DNA from: Ciceribacter lividus
Lineage (GTDB): Bacteria; Pseudomonadota; Alphaproteobacteria; Rhizobiales; Rhizobiaceae
Reading direction: 5' to 3'
Length of the DNA stretch: 64,000 bases
Assembly: GCF_003337715.1 (NCBI RefSeq)
Contig: NZ_QPIX01000011.1
Coordinates: 1 to 64,000 of the forward strand
Numbering within the stretch: the first letter of the stretch is position 1; each line of letters begins with the position of its first letter. Shown one piece after another: positions 45,674 through 55,516 of this stretch. The notes under the pieces were generated by a model. That model was not told the origin of the DNA and made no database searches. It saw only the letters and a program-made list of their open reading frames with translations. The translations under genes and the position numbers were made by a program.

Positions 45674-47890
45674 ATGCTCCGTCACCTCCATTCCATTCCG
45701 GGCCTGATCGTCGCCCTCGTCGTCACCGTCATCGCAGCGACGGGCGCAATGCTGGCCGTCCTTCCCGCATGGGAACATGCCCGGTCGGCCGGGTCCTCGT
45801 CCGCGATCAGCGTCGCCGGTCTGGCCGAGGCGGTGGCGGAGAAGTATCCGGGCGTCGAGCGCATCGAGCGCAAGCCCTCCGGCGCCGTCGTGGTCTACTA
45901 TTTCGAAGGCGACGTTCCGGGTGCCGATGTCGTCGATCCCCGGACGGGCGACAAGATCGAGCCTTACGAGCCCTCGGGCTTCGCCCGGACCGTGACGCAG
46001 CTGCACCGCAGCTTCTTCGCGGGCAATGCCGGCCGCGTGACCGCCGGCGTCGGTGCCGCGGCGATGCTGCTGCTCAGCATCACCGGCATCATGCTGCTTG
46101 CTAGCCGGCTCGGCGGCTGGCGCAAGCTCTTCTCGCCGATCCGCGGCGACGGCATCAGGCGCTGGCACGCCGAACTCGGGCGCCTCGCGCTCCCCGGCCT
46201 CACCGTGTCCGCCCTGACCGGCCTCTACATGTCGCTCGCGACCTTCGGCATGATCTCCGACGGTTCGGACGCGGAACCCGACTTTCCCGACGCCGTCGCC
46301 GGCACGGAAGCCATGGCGATCAGCGACATCGCTCCGCTCAAGGCGACGAGCATCGACAATCTCCGGGAGCTGCGCTTTCCCTATCAGGGCGACCTCAACG
46401 ACGCCTTCACGCTGACGACGGCCGACGGCATGGGCTATGTCGACCAGGCGACCGGCGAACTTCTGAACTACATGCCGAACGGCATGGTGAAGACGGTCTA
46501 CGAGACCATCTTCATGCTGCATACGGGCCAGGGCCTGTGGTGGTTCGCCCTCCTCCTCGGTCCGTCGGCGCTCGCAGTTCCCTTCTTTGCCGCGACGGGC
46601 GTGCTGATCTGGTGGCGGCGGCGTGCCGCAACCCCGAAGATCGCCGATAATCACGGCGCGCAGTCCGCCGACACGGTGATCCTGGTCGGCAGCGAGGGCA
46701 ACACGACCTGGGGCTTCGCCAAGACCCTGCACGAGGCGCTCACCGCCGCCGGTCACAAGGTCCACACCGGCGCCATGAACGACCTTGCCAAGTCCTACAA
46801 GCATGCCGAACGGATGTTCGTGCTGGCCGCCACCTATGGCGACGGCGCCGCTCCCGCCTCGGCCCGCCAGTTCCTCGACAAGCTCGAGGCGATTACGACG
46901 GCTCCGGCGTTTCCCGTCGCCGTCCTCGGCTTCGGCGACCGCCAGTTCCCCCGTTTCTGCGGCTTCGCCCGCGACGTCGAGGAAACCCTCGTCGCCAAAG
47001 GCTGGCGTCAGCTCGCGCCGATCGCCACGATCGACCGCCAGTCGGCGCAGGAATTCGCCCGCTGGGGTGATGAAATCGGCCAGCGCATCGACACGCCGCT
47101 TTCGCTCGTCCACGTCGCCGCCCGCCCGAAGACGGCCCGCATGGTCCTCGTCGAGCGCATCGACTACGGCACTGAAGTGCAGGCTCCGACCTCGGTGCTC
47201 CGCTTTGCCGCGGCCCAAGGAGAGAGAAAGGGCCTTCTCGCCCGACTCTTCCGCCGGTCCCTGCCGCGCTTTCATGCCGGCGACCTGGTCGGCATCCTGC
47301 CGCCCGGAAGCGACCTGCCGCGCTTCTATTCGCTCGCCAGCTCCGCACGGGACGGCGTTCTGGAAATCTGCGTGCGCAAGCAGCCCGGCGGCCTCTGCTC
47401 CGGCTACCTTCACGGCCTGCGGCCCGGCGACGCGATCGAGGCCTTCGTCAAGCCGAACCCCGCCTTCCGTCCGCGCCGCGGCAAGGAACCGCTGATCCTG
47501 ATCGGGGCCGGCACCGGCATCGGCCCGCTCACCGGCTTTATTCGCAACAACAGCGGCCGGCGTCCGATCCACCTCTACTTCGGCGGACGCAGCCCGAATT
47601 CCGACTTCCTCTACCGCGAGGATCTCAGGATGTGGCTCACCGACCGCCGCCTCTCCGGTGTTCGGACCGCCTTCTCCCGCAGCGAAGAACGCGCCTACGT
47701 ACAGCACAAGCTCGCGGCCGATGCCGACGTGCTGCGCCACATGATCTCCCGTGGTGCGCAGGTCATGGTCTGCGGCGGCAGGGACATGGCCCAGGGCGTC
47801 GTCGCGGCACTGGAAAAGGTTCTCCACCCCCTCGGCCTCGACGTCGGAACCCTCAAGGAGCAAGGCCTCTATGTCGAAGACGTCTACTGA
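45674..47890 (+). CDS. PepSY-TM/flavodoxin/ferredoxin-reductase fusion
   Basis: A 738-residue inner-membrane flavoprotein. The N-terminal 310 residues are a PepSY-associated TM region, with helices near residues 10-30, 115-140, 170-190 and 285-312. A flavodoxin-like domain follows (GSEGNTTWGFAKTL near 337). Then comes an FAD/NAD(P)H reductase module of the CysJ type (RFYSLASS at 550, GGLCSGYL, IGAGTGIGPLTGF at 610, VCGGRDMAQGV, terminal aromatic Y). It should move electrons from cytosolic NAD(P)H via FAD and FMN across the membrane, probably to the flavinylated DUF2271 protein. It overlaps apbE by 20 bases. Confidence 0.9.
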   Translation: MLRHLHSIPGLIVALVVTVIAATGAMLAVLPAWEHARSAGSSSAISVAGLAEAVAEKYPGVERIERKPSGAVVVYYFEGDVPGADVVDPRTGDKIEPYEPSGFARTVTQLHRSFFAGNAGRVTAGVGAAAMLLLSITGIMLLASRLGGWRKLFSPIRGDGIRRWHAELGRLALPGLTVSALTGLYMSLATFGMISDGSDAEPDFPDAVAGTEAMAISDIAPLKATSIDNLRELRFPYQGDLNDAFTLTTADGMGYVDQATGELLNYMPNGMVKTVYETIFMLHTGQGLWWFALLLGPSALAVPFFAATGVLIWWRRRAATPKIADNHGAQSADTVILVGSEGNTTWGFAKTLHEALTAAGHKVHTGAMNDLAKSYKHAERMFVLAATYGDGAAPASARQFLDKLEAITTAPAFPVAVLGFGDRQFPRFCGFARDVEETLVAKGWRQLAPIATIDRQSAQEFARWGDEIGQRIDTPLSLVHVAARPKTARMVLVERIDYGTEVQAPTSVLRFAAAQGERKGLLARLFRRSLPRFHAGDLVGILPPGSDLPRFYSLASSARDGVLEICVRKQPGGLCSGYLHGLRPGDAIEAFVKPNPAFRPRRGKEPLILIGAGTGIGPLTGFIRNNSGRRPIHLYFGGRSPNSDFLYREDLRMWLTDRRLSGVRTAFSRSEERAYVQHKLAADADVLRHMISRGAQVMVCGGRDMAQGVVAALEKVLHPLGLDVGTLKEQGLYVEDVY

Positions 47891-48839
47891 CACTATCGCG
47901 GCGGACGCCCCCCGCCGCCACGTGCTGAACGGCACGACGATGGGCACGCGCTATTCGGCGATCTTCTACGGCCCGGACCGCGTCGATCCCGCCCTGCCCG
48001 CGGCGCTGTTTGCCGCCGTCGACACCGTGGACCGGCAGATGTCGAACTGGAAGTCGGAGTCCGACCTCTCCCGCCTCAACCGCGCACCCGTCGGCGCATG
48101 GGTCGAGGTGCCGCAGGAAATGTTCGAGGTCCTGAAGACGGCGCTGCACATCGGCAAGCTCTCCGGCGGCGCCTTCGACATCGGCGTCGGCGATGCCGTC
48201 AACGCCTGGGGTTTCGGCCCCGGCGGACGGCAGGCGACCGATGCGGTCTCGGCACCGGCCTCCGGCGGCCGGCCGGGTTCCGGCGATGTGCTGGAACTCG
48301 ATGTCGCCGCCTCGCGTGTGCGCAAGCACATGCCTCTCACGCTCGATCTCTGCGGCATCGCCAAGGGCTTCGGCGTCGACGAGATGGCGCGCTGTCTCGA
48401 CCGTTTCGGCATCACCTCCTACCTCGTCGGCATCGACGGCGAGATGCGGGCGCGTGGCGAAAAGCCGGGGCGCGAGCCCTGGGCGGTCGCCGTCGAACGA
48501 CCCGACCGGGAGCACCGCGATGTCCTCGGCGTCATGACGCTGGAGGACGGCGCGATTGCAACCTCCGGGGATTACCGGCACTTCGCCGAGGTGAACGGCG
48601 AGATGGTCTCGCACACCATCGATCCGTCGGAAGGCCGGCCGGTGAAGAACCCGGTCGCCTCCGTCACCGTGCTTGCCCGCACCTGCATGGAGGCCGACGC
48701 GCTTGCAACCGCGCTGATGGTGCTCGGCGAGAAGAAGGGCGTCGCATTCGCGCTTTCCCGTCAGCTCGACGCGCTCTTCGTCCTGAGGAAGGACGGCAAG
48801 CTCTCCGAGATCGGCCTCGGCCGCTTCGGCGGCGCCTGA
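47871..48839 (+). CDS. apbE: ApbE-type FAD:protein FMN transferase
   Basis: A 322-residue ApbE-family enzyme that transfers FMN from FAD to a Thr/Ser of target proteins. Recognisable motifs are LNGTTMGTRYSA, SGGAFDIGVGDAVNAWGFG, DLCGIAKGFGVDEMA, DGAIATSGDYRH and HTIDPSEGRPV. The start is the ATG at 47871, inside the preceding gene. The N terminus (MSKTSTDTIAADAPRRHV) is hydrophilic, with no signal peptide or lipobox, unlike most ApbE proteins. The likely substrate is the DUF2271 protein encoded two genes earlier. Confidence 0.92.
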   Translation: MSKTSTDTIAADAPRRHVLNGTTMGTRYSAIFYGPDRVDPALPAALFAAVDTVDRQMSNWKSESDLSRLNRAPVGAWVEVPQEMFEVLKTALHIGKLSGGAFDIGVGDAVNAWGFGPGGRQATDAVSAPASGGRPGSGDVLELDVAASRVRKHMPLTLDLCGIAKGFGVDEMARCLDRFGITSYLVGIDGEMRARGEKPGREPWAVAVERPDREHRDVLGVMTLEDGAIATSGDYRHFAEVNGEMVSHTIDPSEGRPVKNPVASVTVLARTCMEADALATALMVLGEKKGVAFALSRQLDALFVLRKDGKLSEIGLGRFGGA

Positions 48840-48858
48840 GGAGCGGAGACCTCCGCCC

Positions 48859-49326
48859 TCACCCCCGCGTCTCGTAGGTGCCCATCACGCTCGCCTCGGC
48901 GAGCGCGTGCTTCTTCGCCTCCCGCCAGAGCTCGCCCACCTTCGCCGAACTCATCGGCGACAGCGTCGGCACGTCGAGCGCCGCAAGCCGGAAGAAATAG
49001 CGGTGGACGCCGTGGCCCGCCGGCGGCTGCGGCCCGTCATAGCGGGCGTGGCCGAAGTCGTTGGCGACAAAACGCGGCCGCCCGCCGGGCGCGGTATCGG
49101 CGCTCTCCTGCAGGGAGACCCAGTCGGCCGGAATGTTGAACATGCCGAGATGATGGAACGTGCCGTTCGGCGCGTCGGGGTCTTCGATGACCAGCACAAA
49201 GCTGCGGGTTCCTTGCGGCACCCCGCTCCACTTCAGCGGCGGCATGATGTTTTCGCCGCGGCGCGCATGCTTGTCGGGGATTTTCTCGCCGTCGGCGAAG
49301 GCGGGGCTGATCAGGGTGAGAGGCAT
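48859..49326 (-). CDS. YbhB/YbcL (PEBP-like) protein
   Basis: A 155-residue member of the phosphatidylethanolamine-binding/Raf kinase inhibitor-like family. The ligand-pocket motifs are present: LVIEDPDAPNGTFHHLGMFN and GHGVHRYFFRLAALD. A clear ribosome site (AAAGGAGTGTTCAC) fixes the start at 49326. There is no signal peptide. It converges with apbE 19 bases away and appears monocistronic. The cellular role of this family is not known. Confidence 0.88.
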   Translation of the reverse strand: MPLTLISPAFADGEKIPDKHARRGENIMPPLKWSGVPQGTRSFVLVIEDPDAPNGTFHHLGMFNIPADWVSLQESADTAPGGRPRFVANDFGHARYDGPQPPAGHGVHRYFFRLAALDVPTLSPMSSAKVGELWREAKKHALAEASVMGTYETRG

Positions 49327-49458
49327 GTGAACACTCCTTTTCATCCATTTGCAGGGTTCCGCCGGTCCGCCAGACACCGCGGAGCCGCCGGTGCTCACCG
49401 GGCAGAACAACGTGCCGCCCGGCCATGTTCCCGTATCCGAGGCCCGGCTTCGGCTTCG

Positions 49459-49743
49459 TCAGCCGCCCCGGCCGATCTGCCGCGTGAGCTCGTGGAAGCT
49501 CGGAACCTCACCGCGCGCCGTGCACTTGCTTGCGAGAAGCAGAAAATGGATCGGAAAGGCGATTGCCTTGCGGCGGGATTCGGTATCTCCGTCGACATGG
49601 CTCTCGGCGACGGCGGTCCGTTCCGCCTTCTGCAAGGCGTCGTGCAATTCCTCGCGTTCGACCACGCCCTTGTCGACCAGCAGATCACAAAGCGCCGACA
49701 AGGCGAGGTAGAGGCCTTCGAGCTGCGGATTGGCGGTGTTCAT
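49459..49743 (-). CDS. small helical protein of unknown function
   Basis: A 94-residue soluble protein starting MNTANPQLEGLYLALSALCD, placed at 49743 because AAAAGGGGAAACAGG precedes the ATG. The segment LVDKGVVEREELHDALQKAE resembles the short helix-turn-helix-like units of small alphaproteobacterial proteins that act near stress regulators, but I do not recognise a family. It lies 132 bases upstream of, and on the same strand as, the PEBP-like gene. Confidence 0.6.
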   Translation of the reverse strand: MNTANPQLEGLYLALSALCDLLVDKGVVEREELHDALQKAERTAVAESHVDGDTESRRKAIAFPIHFLLLASKCTARGEVPSFHELTRQIGRGG

Positions 49744-50106
49744 CCTGTTTCCCCTTTTCGTCTCCGGGCCGGGCAGCGGGCCCGGGCGGCATGTCGCCGC
49801 CCGCATCGCGACAACGCCGGGGTTGGCCCGTTTCGGTCGCCGAAATGATACGTATACCATGAAAACGCGCGAGTTGATCCTCGCACTCTCCCTTGCTGCC
49901 GGGGTCTTTGTCCGGGAACGACGTTACAGGCGTGGAGGCGCCGAAAGGCAGCGACTGGAGGCAACCTGTGTTCCGAGGACGGGGCGTTCTCTCGAAACAC
50001 TGCGGCCTCCAGCCGCCGGGAGGAAGCGAGGGCCAAAGGTGGGGGAAGGACCGCAAGCTTCCAGCACGCGCCGCCTTGCGTTGCGCCCGCAAAGCGACGC
50101 AACGGG
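49744..50106. other. 363-base intergenic region with a structured element
   Basis: It lies between the small helical protein's start and the GH26 gene's stop. A plus-strand frame from ATG 49859 begins like a signal peptide (MKTRELILALSLAAGVF) but has no ribosome site and continues with low-quality, Arg-rich sequence, so it is probably not a gene or is a remnant. The region contains the long hairpin at 49955-50012 and a further stem, CGTTGCG/CGCAACG, near 50075-50100. Confidence 0.45.
49955..50012. repeat. 58-base two-part inverted repeat
   Basis: The outer arms CTGGAGGC (49955-49962) and GCCTCCAG (50005-50012) pair perfectly. Inside them, GTGTTCCGAG and CTCGAAACAC form a second stem with one mismatch and a 13-base loop. 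The result is a long rod-like hairpin with an internal bulge. It could be a structured RNA or a palindromic repeat element. No promoter or T-run was seen. Confidence 0.5.
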
Positions 50107-51066
50107 TTAGTTGACAGCCGGCTCCCGCACGACGCGCCAGTTCGGACGGCCGAGGTCATACGGCCAGGGGTGGACCTCCTTGTCGTTGAAGTAGACGACA
50201 GCCTCGAGCCTCGGGAATTCCGGACGCTTGACGGTCGCATCCTGCATCCACGAGCGCAGATAGTTGTCTCCGCCCTCGTAACCGAACTCGGCGATCCATA
50301 CCGGCTTGCCGTAGCCCTGAACGAGATCGTAGCCCTGCTTCACGCTTTCCGGGACGGTGCGTGGCGCTCCGTAGGCACGCTCGTCGTACCCCTCCAGCCC
50401 GAAGACCGAAAGACCGATATAGTCGGCGTAGTCGTCACCGGGATAGTAGTTCTTGAGATTGGGCAAGCCCTTCGGCGACCACATGATCTTCGCCTGCGGA
50501 GCCTCCTTGCGGACGATGTCCATCATCCGGTGATAGGCGGTGAGATAGGACTGCGGGTCCCATCCGGCCCAGGAGAAGCGACCGGAGGTATCCTCCATCT
50601 CCTGCCCCCAGCGGACGATCACCGGGCTCTTCATCTGGCCGATGATCGCGGCGATCGTGCGCATGTTGACGTCATAATCGCCGTTCAGCACCTTCATCCG
50701 CAGTTGATTTGCGGTGAGCCGCCAATTGACGTCCCACGACCACGGTTCGATGGTGATCAGCAGCGTACGGTTTCTCGCCAGCGCGTATCCGTCAGCCGCC
50801 CTCAACGATTCCAGGTCGACGTCTTCCCAGGGCAGGAAGAGACCCTCGATGCCGAGGTCCTTCTGCTCGGCGAAGTCGCCGTGGGGATCATAGGCACCGA
50901 AGGTCAGCCCGCCGGGGTGAACGACCGGCCGCTTGTCCATGATGGACTGTACGGCGTTGCCCGCCATCCCGCCGGCATTCTGCGCCTGGCTCATCGGAAC
51001 GGATGCGCCGGCCAGCAGCAGCACCATGGCGGTTGCTGCGAGTGCTTTCTGTTTCAGCGTTTTCAT
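50107..51066 (-). CDS. secreted GH26-like glycoside hydrolase
   Basis: A 319-residue exported protein (Sec signal, cleavage near SQA-QNA, residue 29) resembling GH26-type clan-A glycosidases. The likely acid/base is E156 in VRWGQEMED and the nucleophile E260 in VWIAEFGYEG, both at strand ends as in the family. It is the last gene of a polysaccharide operon (uxs1, uxe, synthase, DUF995). It probably trims or releases the polymer in the periplasm or outside the cell. The substrate is inferred to be the operon's own product. Confidence 0.82.
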   Translation of the reverse strand: MKTLKQKALAATAMVLLLAGASVPMSQAQNAGGMAGNAVQSIMDKRPVVHPGGLTFGAYDPHGDFAEQKDLGIEGLFLPWEDVDLESLRAADGYALARNRTLLITIEPWSWDVNWRLTANQLRMKVLNGDYDVNMRTIAAIIGQMKSPVIVRWGQEMEDTSGRFSWAGWDPQSYLTAYHRMMDIVRKEAPQAKIMWSPKGLPNLKNYYPGDDYADYIGLSVFGLEGYDERAYGAPRTVPESVKQGYDLVQGYGKPVWIAEFGYEGGDNYLRSWMQDATVKRPEFPRLEAVVYFNDKEVHPWPYDLGRPNWRVVREPAVN

Positions 51067-51084
51067 CGTGTTGTCCTTTCTCGT

Positions 51085-51591
51085 TCATCTCGTCGCGGCG
51101 AGTGTCTTCTTCAGGCGGGCGGCCTTTGGGCCGACCGTGTCTGCATCGACGAGCTTGCGGAACTCGTCGCTCGCGCGCGGCTTGGCATGACGGAAGACGT
51201 ACCAGTTGCCGAACGGGTGACGTCGCTGGTAGATGGTGGCGCCGACCTTGGCGTGGCCGAAGCAGGTGGCGGCGCGGCCAGCGCCGTCGGCGGCAGTCCA
51301 CTTGGCGAAGATGCAGAGCTTGCCGTTGTCGTCGACGGCCCAGCGGCCCTCGCCGAAGGACGGCTTGTTCTTCTCGTTCGTCCAGGCGACGAAACCGTGT
51401 TGCCTGCCGTTGAAGCGGCCACCGCCGGTGTTCCAGGTCCAGGTCTTGTCACCATAGATCTGTGTGAGCTCGCGCGCGGTCAACGGCTCGACCTTCATCT
51501 TCGGCGCCCGCTCTCCCGCCGACACGGCGAAAGGCGAGACGAGGCCGAGCAACAGGCACGCGGCCGTTGCGGTTTTGAAGAATCCTTTCAT
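51085..51591 (-). CDS. DUF995 exported protein of the polysaccharide operon
   Basis: A 168-residue protein with a signal peptide (MKGFFKTATAACLLLGLVSP) and the DUF995 pattern LTARELTQIYGDKTWTWN, WAVDDNGKLCIFAKW and NWYVFRHAK. The family occurs in rhizobial exopolysaccharide loci; its role is unknown. Two cysteines are conserved around the central strands. The start is the ATG at 51591 behind AGGGTGCAA. It lies between the synthase gene and the GH26 gene, 18 bases from the latter. Confidence 0.8.
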   Translation of the reverse strand: MKGFFKTATAACLLLGLVSPFAVSAGERAPKMKVEPLTARELTQIYGDKTWTWNTGGGRFNGRQHGFVAWTNEKNKPSFGEGRWAVDDNGKLCIFAKWTAADGAGRAATCFGHAKVGATIYQRRHPFGNWYVFRHAKPRASDEFRKLVDADTVGPKAARLKKTLAATR

Positions 51592-51637
51592 TTGCACCCT
51601 CCTTTGAACACGACACACGGAGCGGCATTGCCCGGTG

Positions 51638-53503
51638 CTACACATCGGATTTCTCTGCGCCCGCAGCGCGCACGGCTTCGAAGCCGTGCCAGCGGATGCG
51701 CAAGCGCGTTACGGTTGTCTTGCCGGCGAAACCGGCTCCGGCGACGGTGAAACGGGTTTCCGTGAAGCTGACGACGTCCTGCCCGGAGGCAAGCGCCTCG
51801 ATCGAGCCGACGCCGTGCCGACCGAGTTCCGCACCGCCGACGACGACGGCGAACACGGTGCTCGCGAGTGTCGCGGCAAGCCCGCGGGAAACCGGAATGG
51901 CCGCAAGCCCGTTCTCGATTGCGTGGCGCACCACGACCATCAGTCCGAGCAGCGCGTAGAGCGCGACGTTGATCCCGACGAAGAGATAGAAGCCCGCGGC
52001 AGAATTCTGCTGTGGCGCGAGTGCGATCGCCGCTGCGGATGCCACCGTCAGCACGGCATACGGCGTAATGACACGGACCGGCAGCAGGGCGCGCTCCTGC
52101 TTTCCTTTCGGCGTGATGCGGAAGTCGACGAAACTCCTGGCGATCGCATCGCGGACGGCGGCGATGACGCCCGCCAGCGACCACGGCCAGCGCAGAAGGA
52201 TGAAGGCAATCCCCTCCCAGCCGAAGAGTTTGGCGTCGTGCGGGCGGTAGGTCTCGGTCCGCCTCCAGAAGAAGGCGAGCACGATCAGCACCATCGACAG
52301 CGGCGCGAAATGCAGGAGGAAGGCCGGATAGGTGACGTTGACGAAGACGCGTCCATCGACGAGCGCGACGAGCGGCAGCAGGAACATCAGCGCCATCATG
52401 CCCGAAAAGAGCGGATACCAGAGCTGCGAGAACAGGAACTGGAACTTGAGCCGCAGCGGCAGGCGCCGGACGAGCGGACGGGAATACTGCAACAGGATGG
52501 TGACGAGGCTTCGCGACCACTGGAATTCCTGGACGGCGAGGTCGGCGAAGGTCGCCGGCCCGTCGCCGTGGGCGATCGCGTCGAGCGCGTGCACGCCGCG
52601 CCAGCCGGCGGCATTCATCATCAGCGTGGTCGAATGGTCTTCGGCGAGTTCCGGGCCGAGGCCGCCGATCTCCTTCAGCGCCGCCGTGCGCACCGCGTAA
52701 TGCGAGCCGATGCAGAGCGGCGCCCAGCCGTTGTTGTAGCCGGCCTGCAGCGAGCCGTGCAGGCTCGCTTCGGCATAGAGGCGCCCGCGCGCAGCCCAGC
52801 TTTGCGCAGCGTTGGCGTCGCAGATGCTCGGCGCCGAGACATAACCGACCCGCGGGTCGGAAAAAGGTCGGATCACCTCCCGCAGGTACGTGGGATCGGG
52901 CACGTGATCGGCATCGAACTGGGCGACGAATTCGTAGGCATCATAGCCGTACTGATCGTAGAAATAGGCGAGATTGCCTTCCTTGCAGCGCGTGCGGCGC
53001 GGCCATTCGCTGCGGTGATAGGCCTCGACGCCCTTGCGGCTCGAAATCCGGATGCCGTGCTCCGCGCACCAGCGCCGGGTCTCCTCGTCGGGATCTTCGT
53101 CCGCCAGCCACACATCGAAGGACAGTCCCTCCTGTGCCAGCATGGCGAGCAGGGTCTTCTGGACGACCTCGAAGGGTTCGGAGGGCGCCTTGGTGGCGAC
53201 CATCGCCACCCGCCCCTGCGGTAGCGGTGCCGTCCTGCTCACCCGTCGGGCGCCGAGAAAGATGAAGATGAAATAGGCCGGCAGCAGCGTCACCCAGGCG
53301 ACGACCAGCGTGACGATGAGCCAGGCGCCCCATCCGATCACATGGGCGGGATCGAGCCACCACGTCCAGAAGAAACCGAGCGCGACGAGCCAGGCGAGAA
53401 TGCCCATCCAGTAGCCGAACCGGCGTCGGCCGGTGAAGATCGGCTCCAGGATCGCTGGCGCCGCCGGCGCCTCCCTCTTGGTTCTCGTCAGGCTCTCGCT
53501 CAT
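51638..53503 (-). CDS. membrane polysaccharide synthase (GT2, cellulose synthase-like)
   Basis: A 621-residue processive GT2 glycosyltransferase. Two membrane helices (about residues 33-82) precede the cytosolic catalytic domain. Catalytic motifs are the D in FDADHVPDP (197-200), the AEDH at 287-290 in place of the usual TED, and QEFQWSRS (325-332) in place of QxxRW. At least four helices follow, then a short C-terminal soluble part. No PilZ domain is visible. The start overlaps the epimerase stop (ATGA). By gene order it matches the synthase (ApsS) of the c-di-GMP-linked arabinose-containing polysaccharide of Sinorhizobium, as I recall it. Confidence 0.88.
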   Translation of the reverse strand: MSESLTRTKREAPAAPAILEPIFTGRRRFGYWMGILAWLVALGFFWTWWLDPAHVIGWGAWLIVTLVVAWVTLLPAYFIFIFLGARRVSRTAPLPQGRVAMVATKAPSEPFEVVQKTLLAMLAQEGLSFDVWLADEDPDEETRRWCAEHGIRISSRKGVEAYHRSEWPRRTRCKEGNLAYFYDQYGYDAYEFVAQFDADHVPDPTYLREVIRPFSDPRVGYVSAPSICDANAAQSWAARGRLYAEASLHGSLQAGYNNGWAPLCIGSHYAVRTAALKEIGGLGPELAEDHSTTLMMNAAGWRGVHALDAIAHGDGPATFADLAVQEFQWSRSLVTILLQYSRPLVRRLPLRLKFQFLFSQLWYPLFSGMMALMFLLPLVALVDGRVFVNVTYPAFLLHFAPLSMVLIVLAFFWRRTETYRPHDAKLFGWEGIAFILLRWPWSLAGVIAAVRDAIARSFVDFRITPKGKQERALLPVRVITPYAVLTVASAAAIALAPQQNSAAGFYLFVGINVALYALLGLMVVVRHAIENGLAAIPVSRGLAATLASTVFAVVVGGAELGRHGVGSIEALASGQDVVSFTETRFTVAGAGFAGKTTVTRLRIRWHGFEAVRAAGAEKSDV

Positions 53504-54483
53504 ATCCGTGCCTCCAGGCCGAAGGTCGGGCAGGCGGTCCGTATGATCGTGTCGATGTCGGAGAGCTGCGGCCGGAAGCCCAGGCGTTCGCTCGCCCGGC
53601 CGGTTTCGGCAAAGAGGATCGGCGGGTCGCCCGGACGGCGCGGCCCGTATTCGACGGGCACGTTGCGGCCGGTGATGCGGCCGATCGCCTCGATGATCTC
53701 GCCGACGGACGTCCCTCGACCGGAGCCGAGGTTGAGACGCAGCGTCTCTCCTCCGAAGAGAAGGTGATCCACCGCCGCGACATGCGCTTCGGCGAGATCG
53801 CTCACATGGATGAAGTCGCGCACGCAAGTGCCGTCCGACGTCGGATAGTCGCGGCCGAAGACCTCGAAGTGCGGCAGGTGCCCGACGGCGGCGAGCAATG
53901 CCCGCGGAATGATGTGGGTCTCCGGATCGTGGCGCTCGCGAAGCTCGCCGTCCGGATCGGCGCCGGCGGCATTGAAGTAGCGAAGCGCGACGAAGCGGAC
54001 GCCGTGCGCGGCGGCGAAATCCTCGAGCATCATCTCGAAGACCAGCTTGGTGCGGCCATAGGGGTTGATCGGCACCTGCGGGCTTTCCTCGTCGATCGGC
54101 AGGCGCTCGGGCACACCGTAGGTCGCGCAGCTGCTCGAGAAGACGATGTTCGTCAGCCCCATGTCGAGGGCGGTCTCGAGCAGGGTGAGACCGCCGCCGA
54201 CATTATTGGCGTAGTATTTGCGCGGGTTCTGGACGGACTCGCCGACATAGGCATTGGCCGCGCAATGGACGATGCAGGCCGGGGCGAATTCCTCGATCGC
54301 CCGGCGAAGGGTTCTGGCGTCGGCGACGTCGCCGACCACCAGGGGCCCCCATCTGACCGCATCGGCGTGACCGGTGGAGAGATTGTCGTAGACGACGGGC
54401 TGGTAGGCGGCCCTGAAGAGCGCCTTGCTGATGTGGCTGCCGATGAAGCCAGCCCCTCCGGTGACGAGAACGGTGCGTGACAT
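53500..54483 (-). CDS. uxe: UDP-sugar 4-epimerase (UDP-xylose/UDP-glucose type)
   Basis: A 327-residue extended SDR epimerase. The NAD motif is TGGAGFIGSHI. The catalytic motifs are SSSCATYG and NPYGRTK (Y-x3-K). The sequence is GalE-like. Next to a UDP-glucuronate decarboxylase it most likely converts UDP-xylose to UDP-arabinose, as Uxe does in Sinorhizobium, and possibly also UDP-glucose to UDP-galactose. It lies one base from the decarboxylase gene and overlaps the synthase gene. Confidence 0.87.
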   Translation of the reverse strand: MSRTVLVTGGAGFIGSHISKALFRAAYQPVVYDNLSTGHADAVRWGPLVVGDVADARTLRRAIEEFAPACIVHCAANAYVGESVQNPRKYYANNVGGGLTLLETALDMGLTNIVFSSSCATYGVPERLPIDEESPQVPINPYGRTKLVFEMMLEDFAAAHGVRFVALRYFNAAGADPDGELRERHDPETHIIPRALLAAVGHLPHFEVFGRDYPTSDGTCVRDFIHVSDLAEAHVAAVDHLLFGGETLRLNLGSGRGTSVGEIIEAIGRITGRNVPVEYGPRRPGDPPILFAETGRASERLGFRPQLSDIDTIIRTACPTFGLEARI

Positions 54484-54484
54484 G

Positions 54485-55516
<1,032 letters not shown>

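Noticed and set aside
45638..47947. 769-codon minus-strand open frame opposite the flavoreductase
   Set aside because: It is an antisense shadow with low-complexity, Gly/Arg/Asp-rich composition and no ribosome site. The plus-strand protein has clear flavodoxin and reductase motifs.
49859..50110. possible small secreted protein starting MKTRELILALSLAAG
   Set aside because: The opening resembles a signal peptide, but there is no ribosome site and the rest is an Arg-rich string encoded by the inverted-repeat region.
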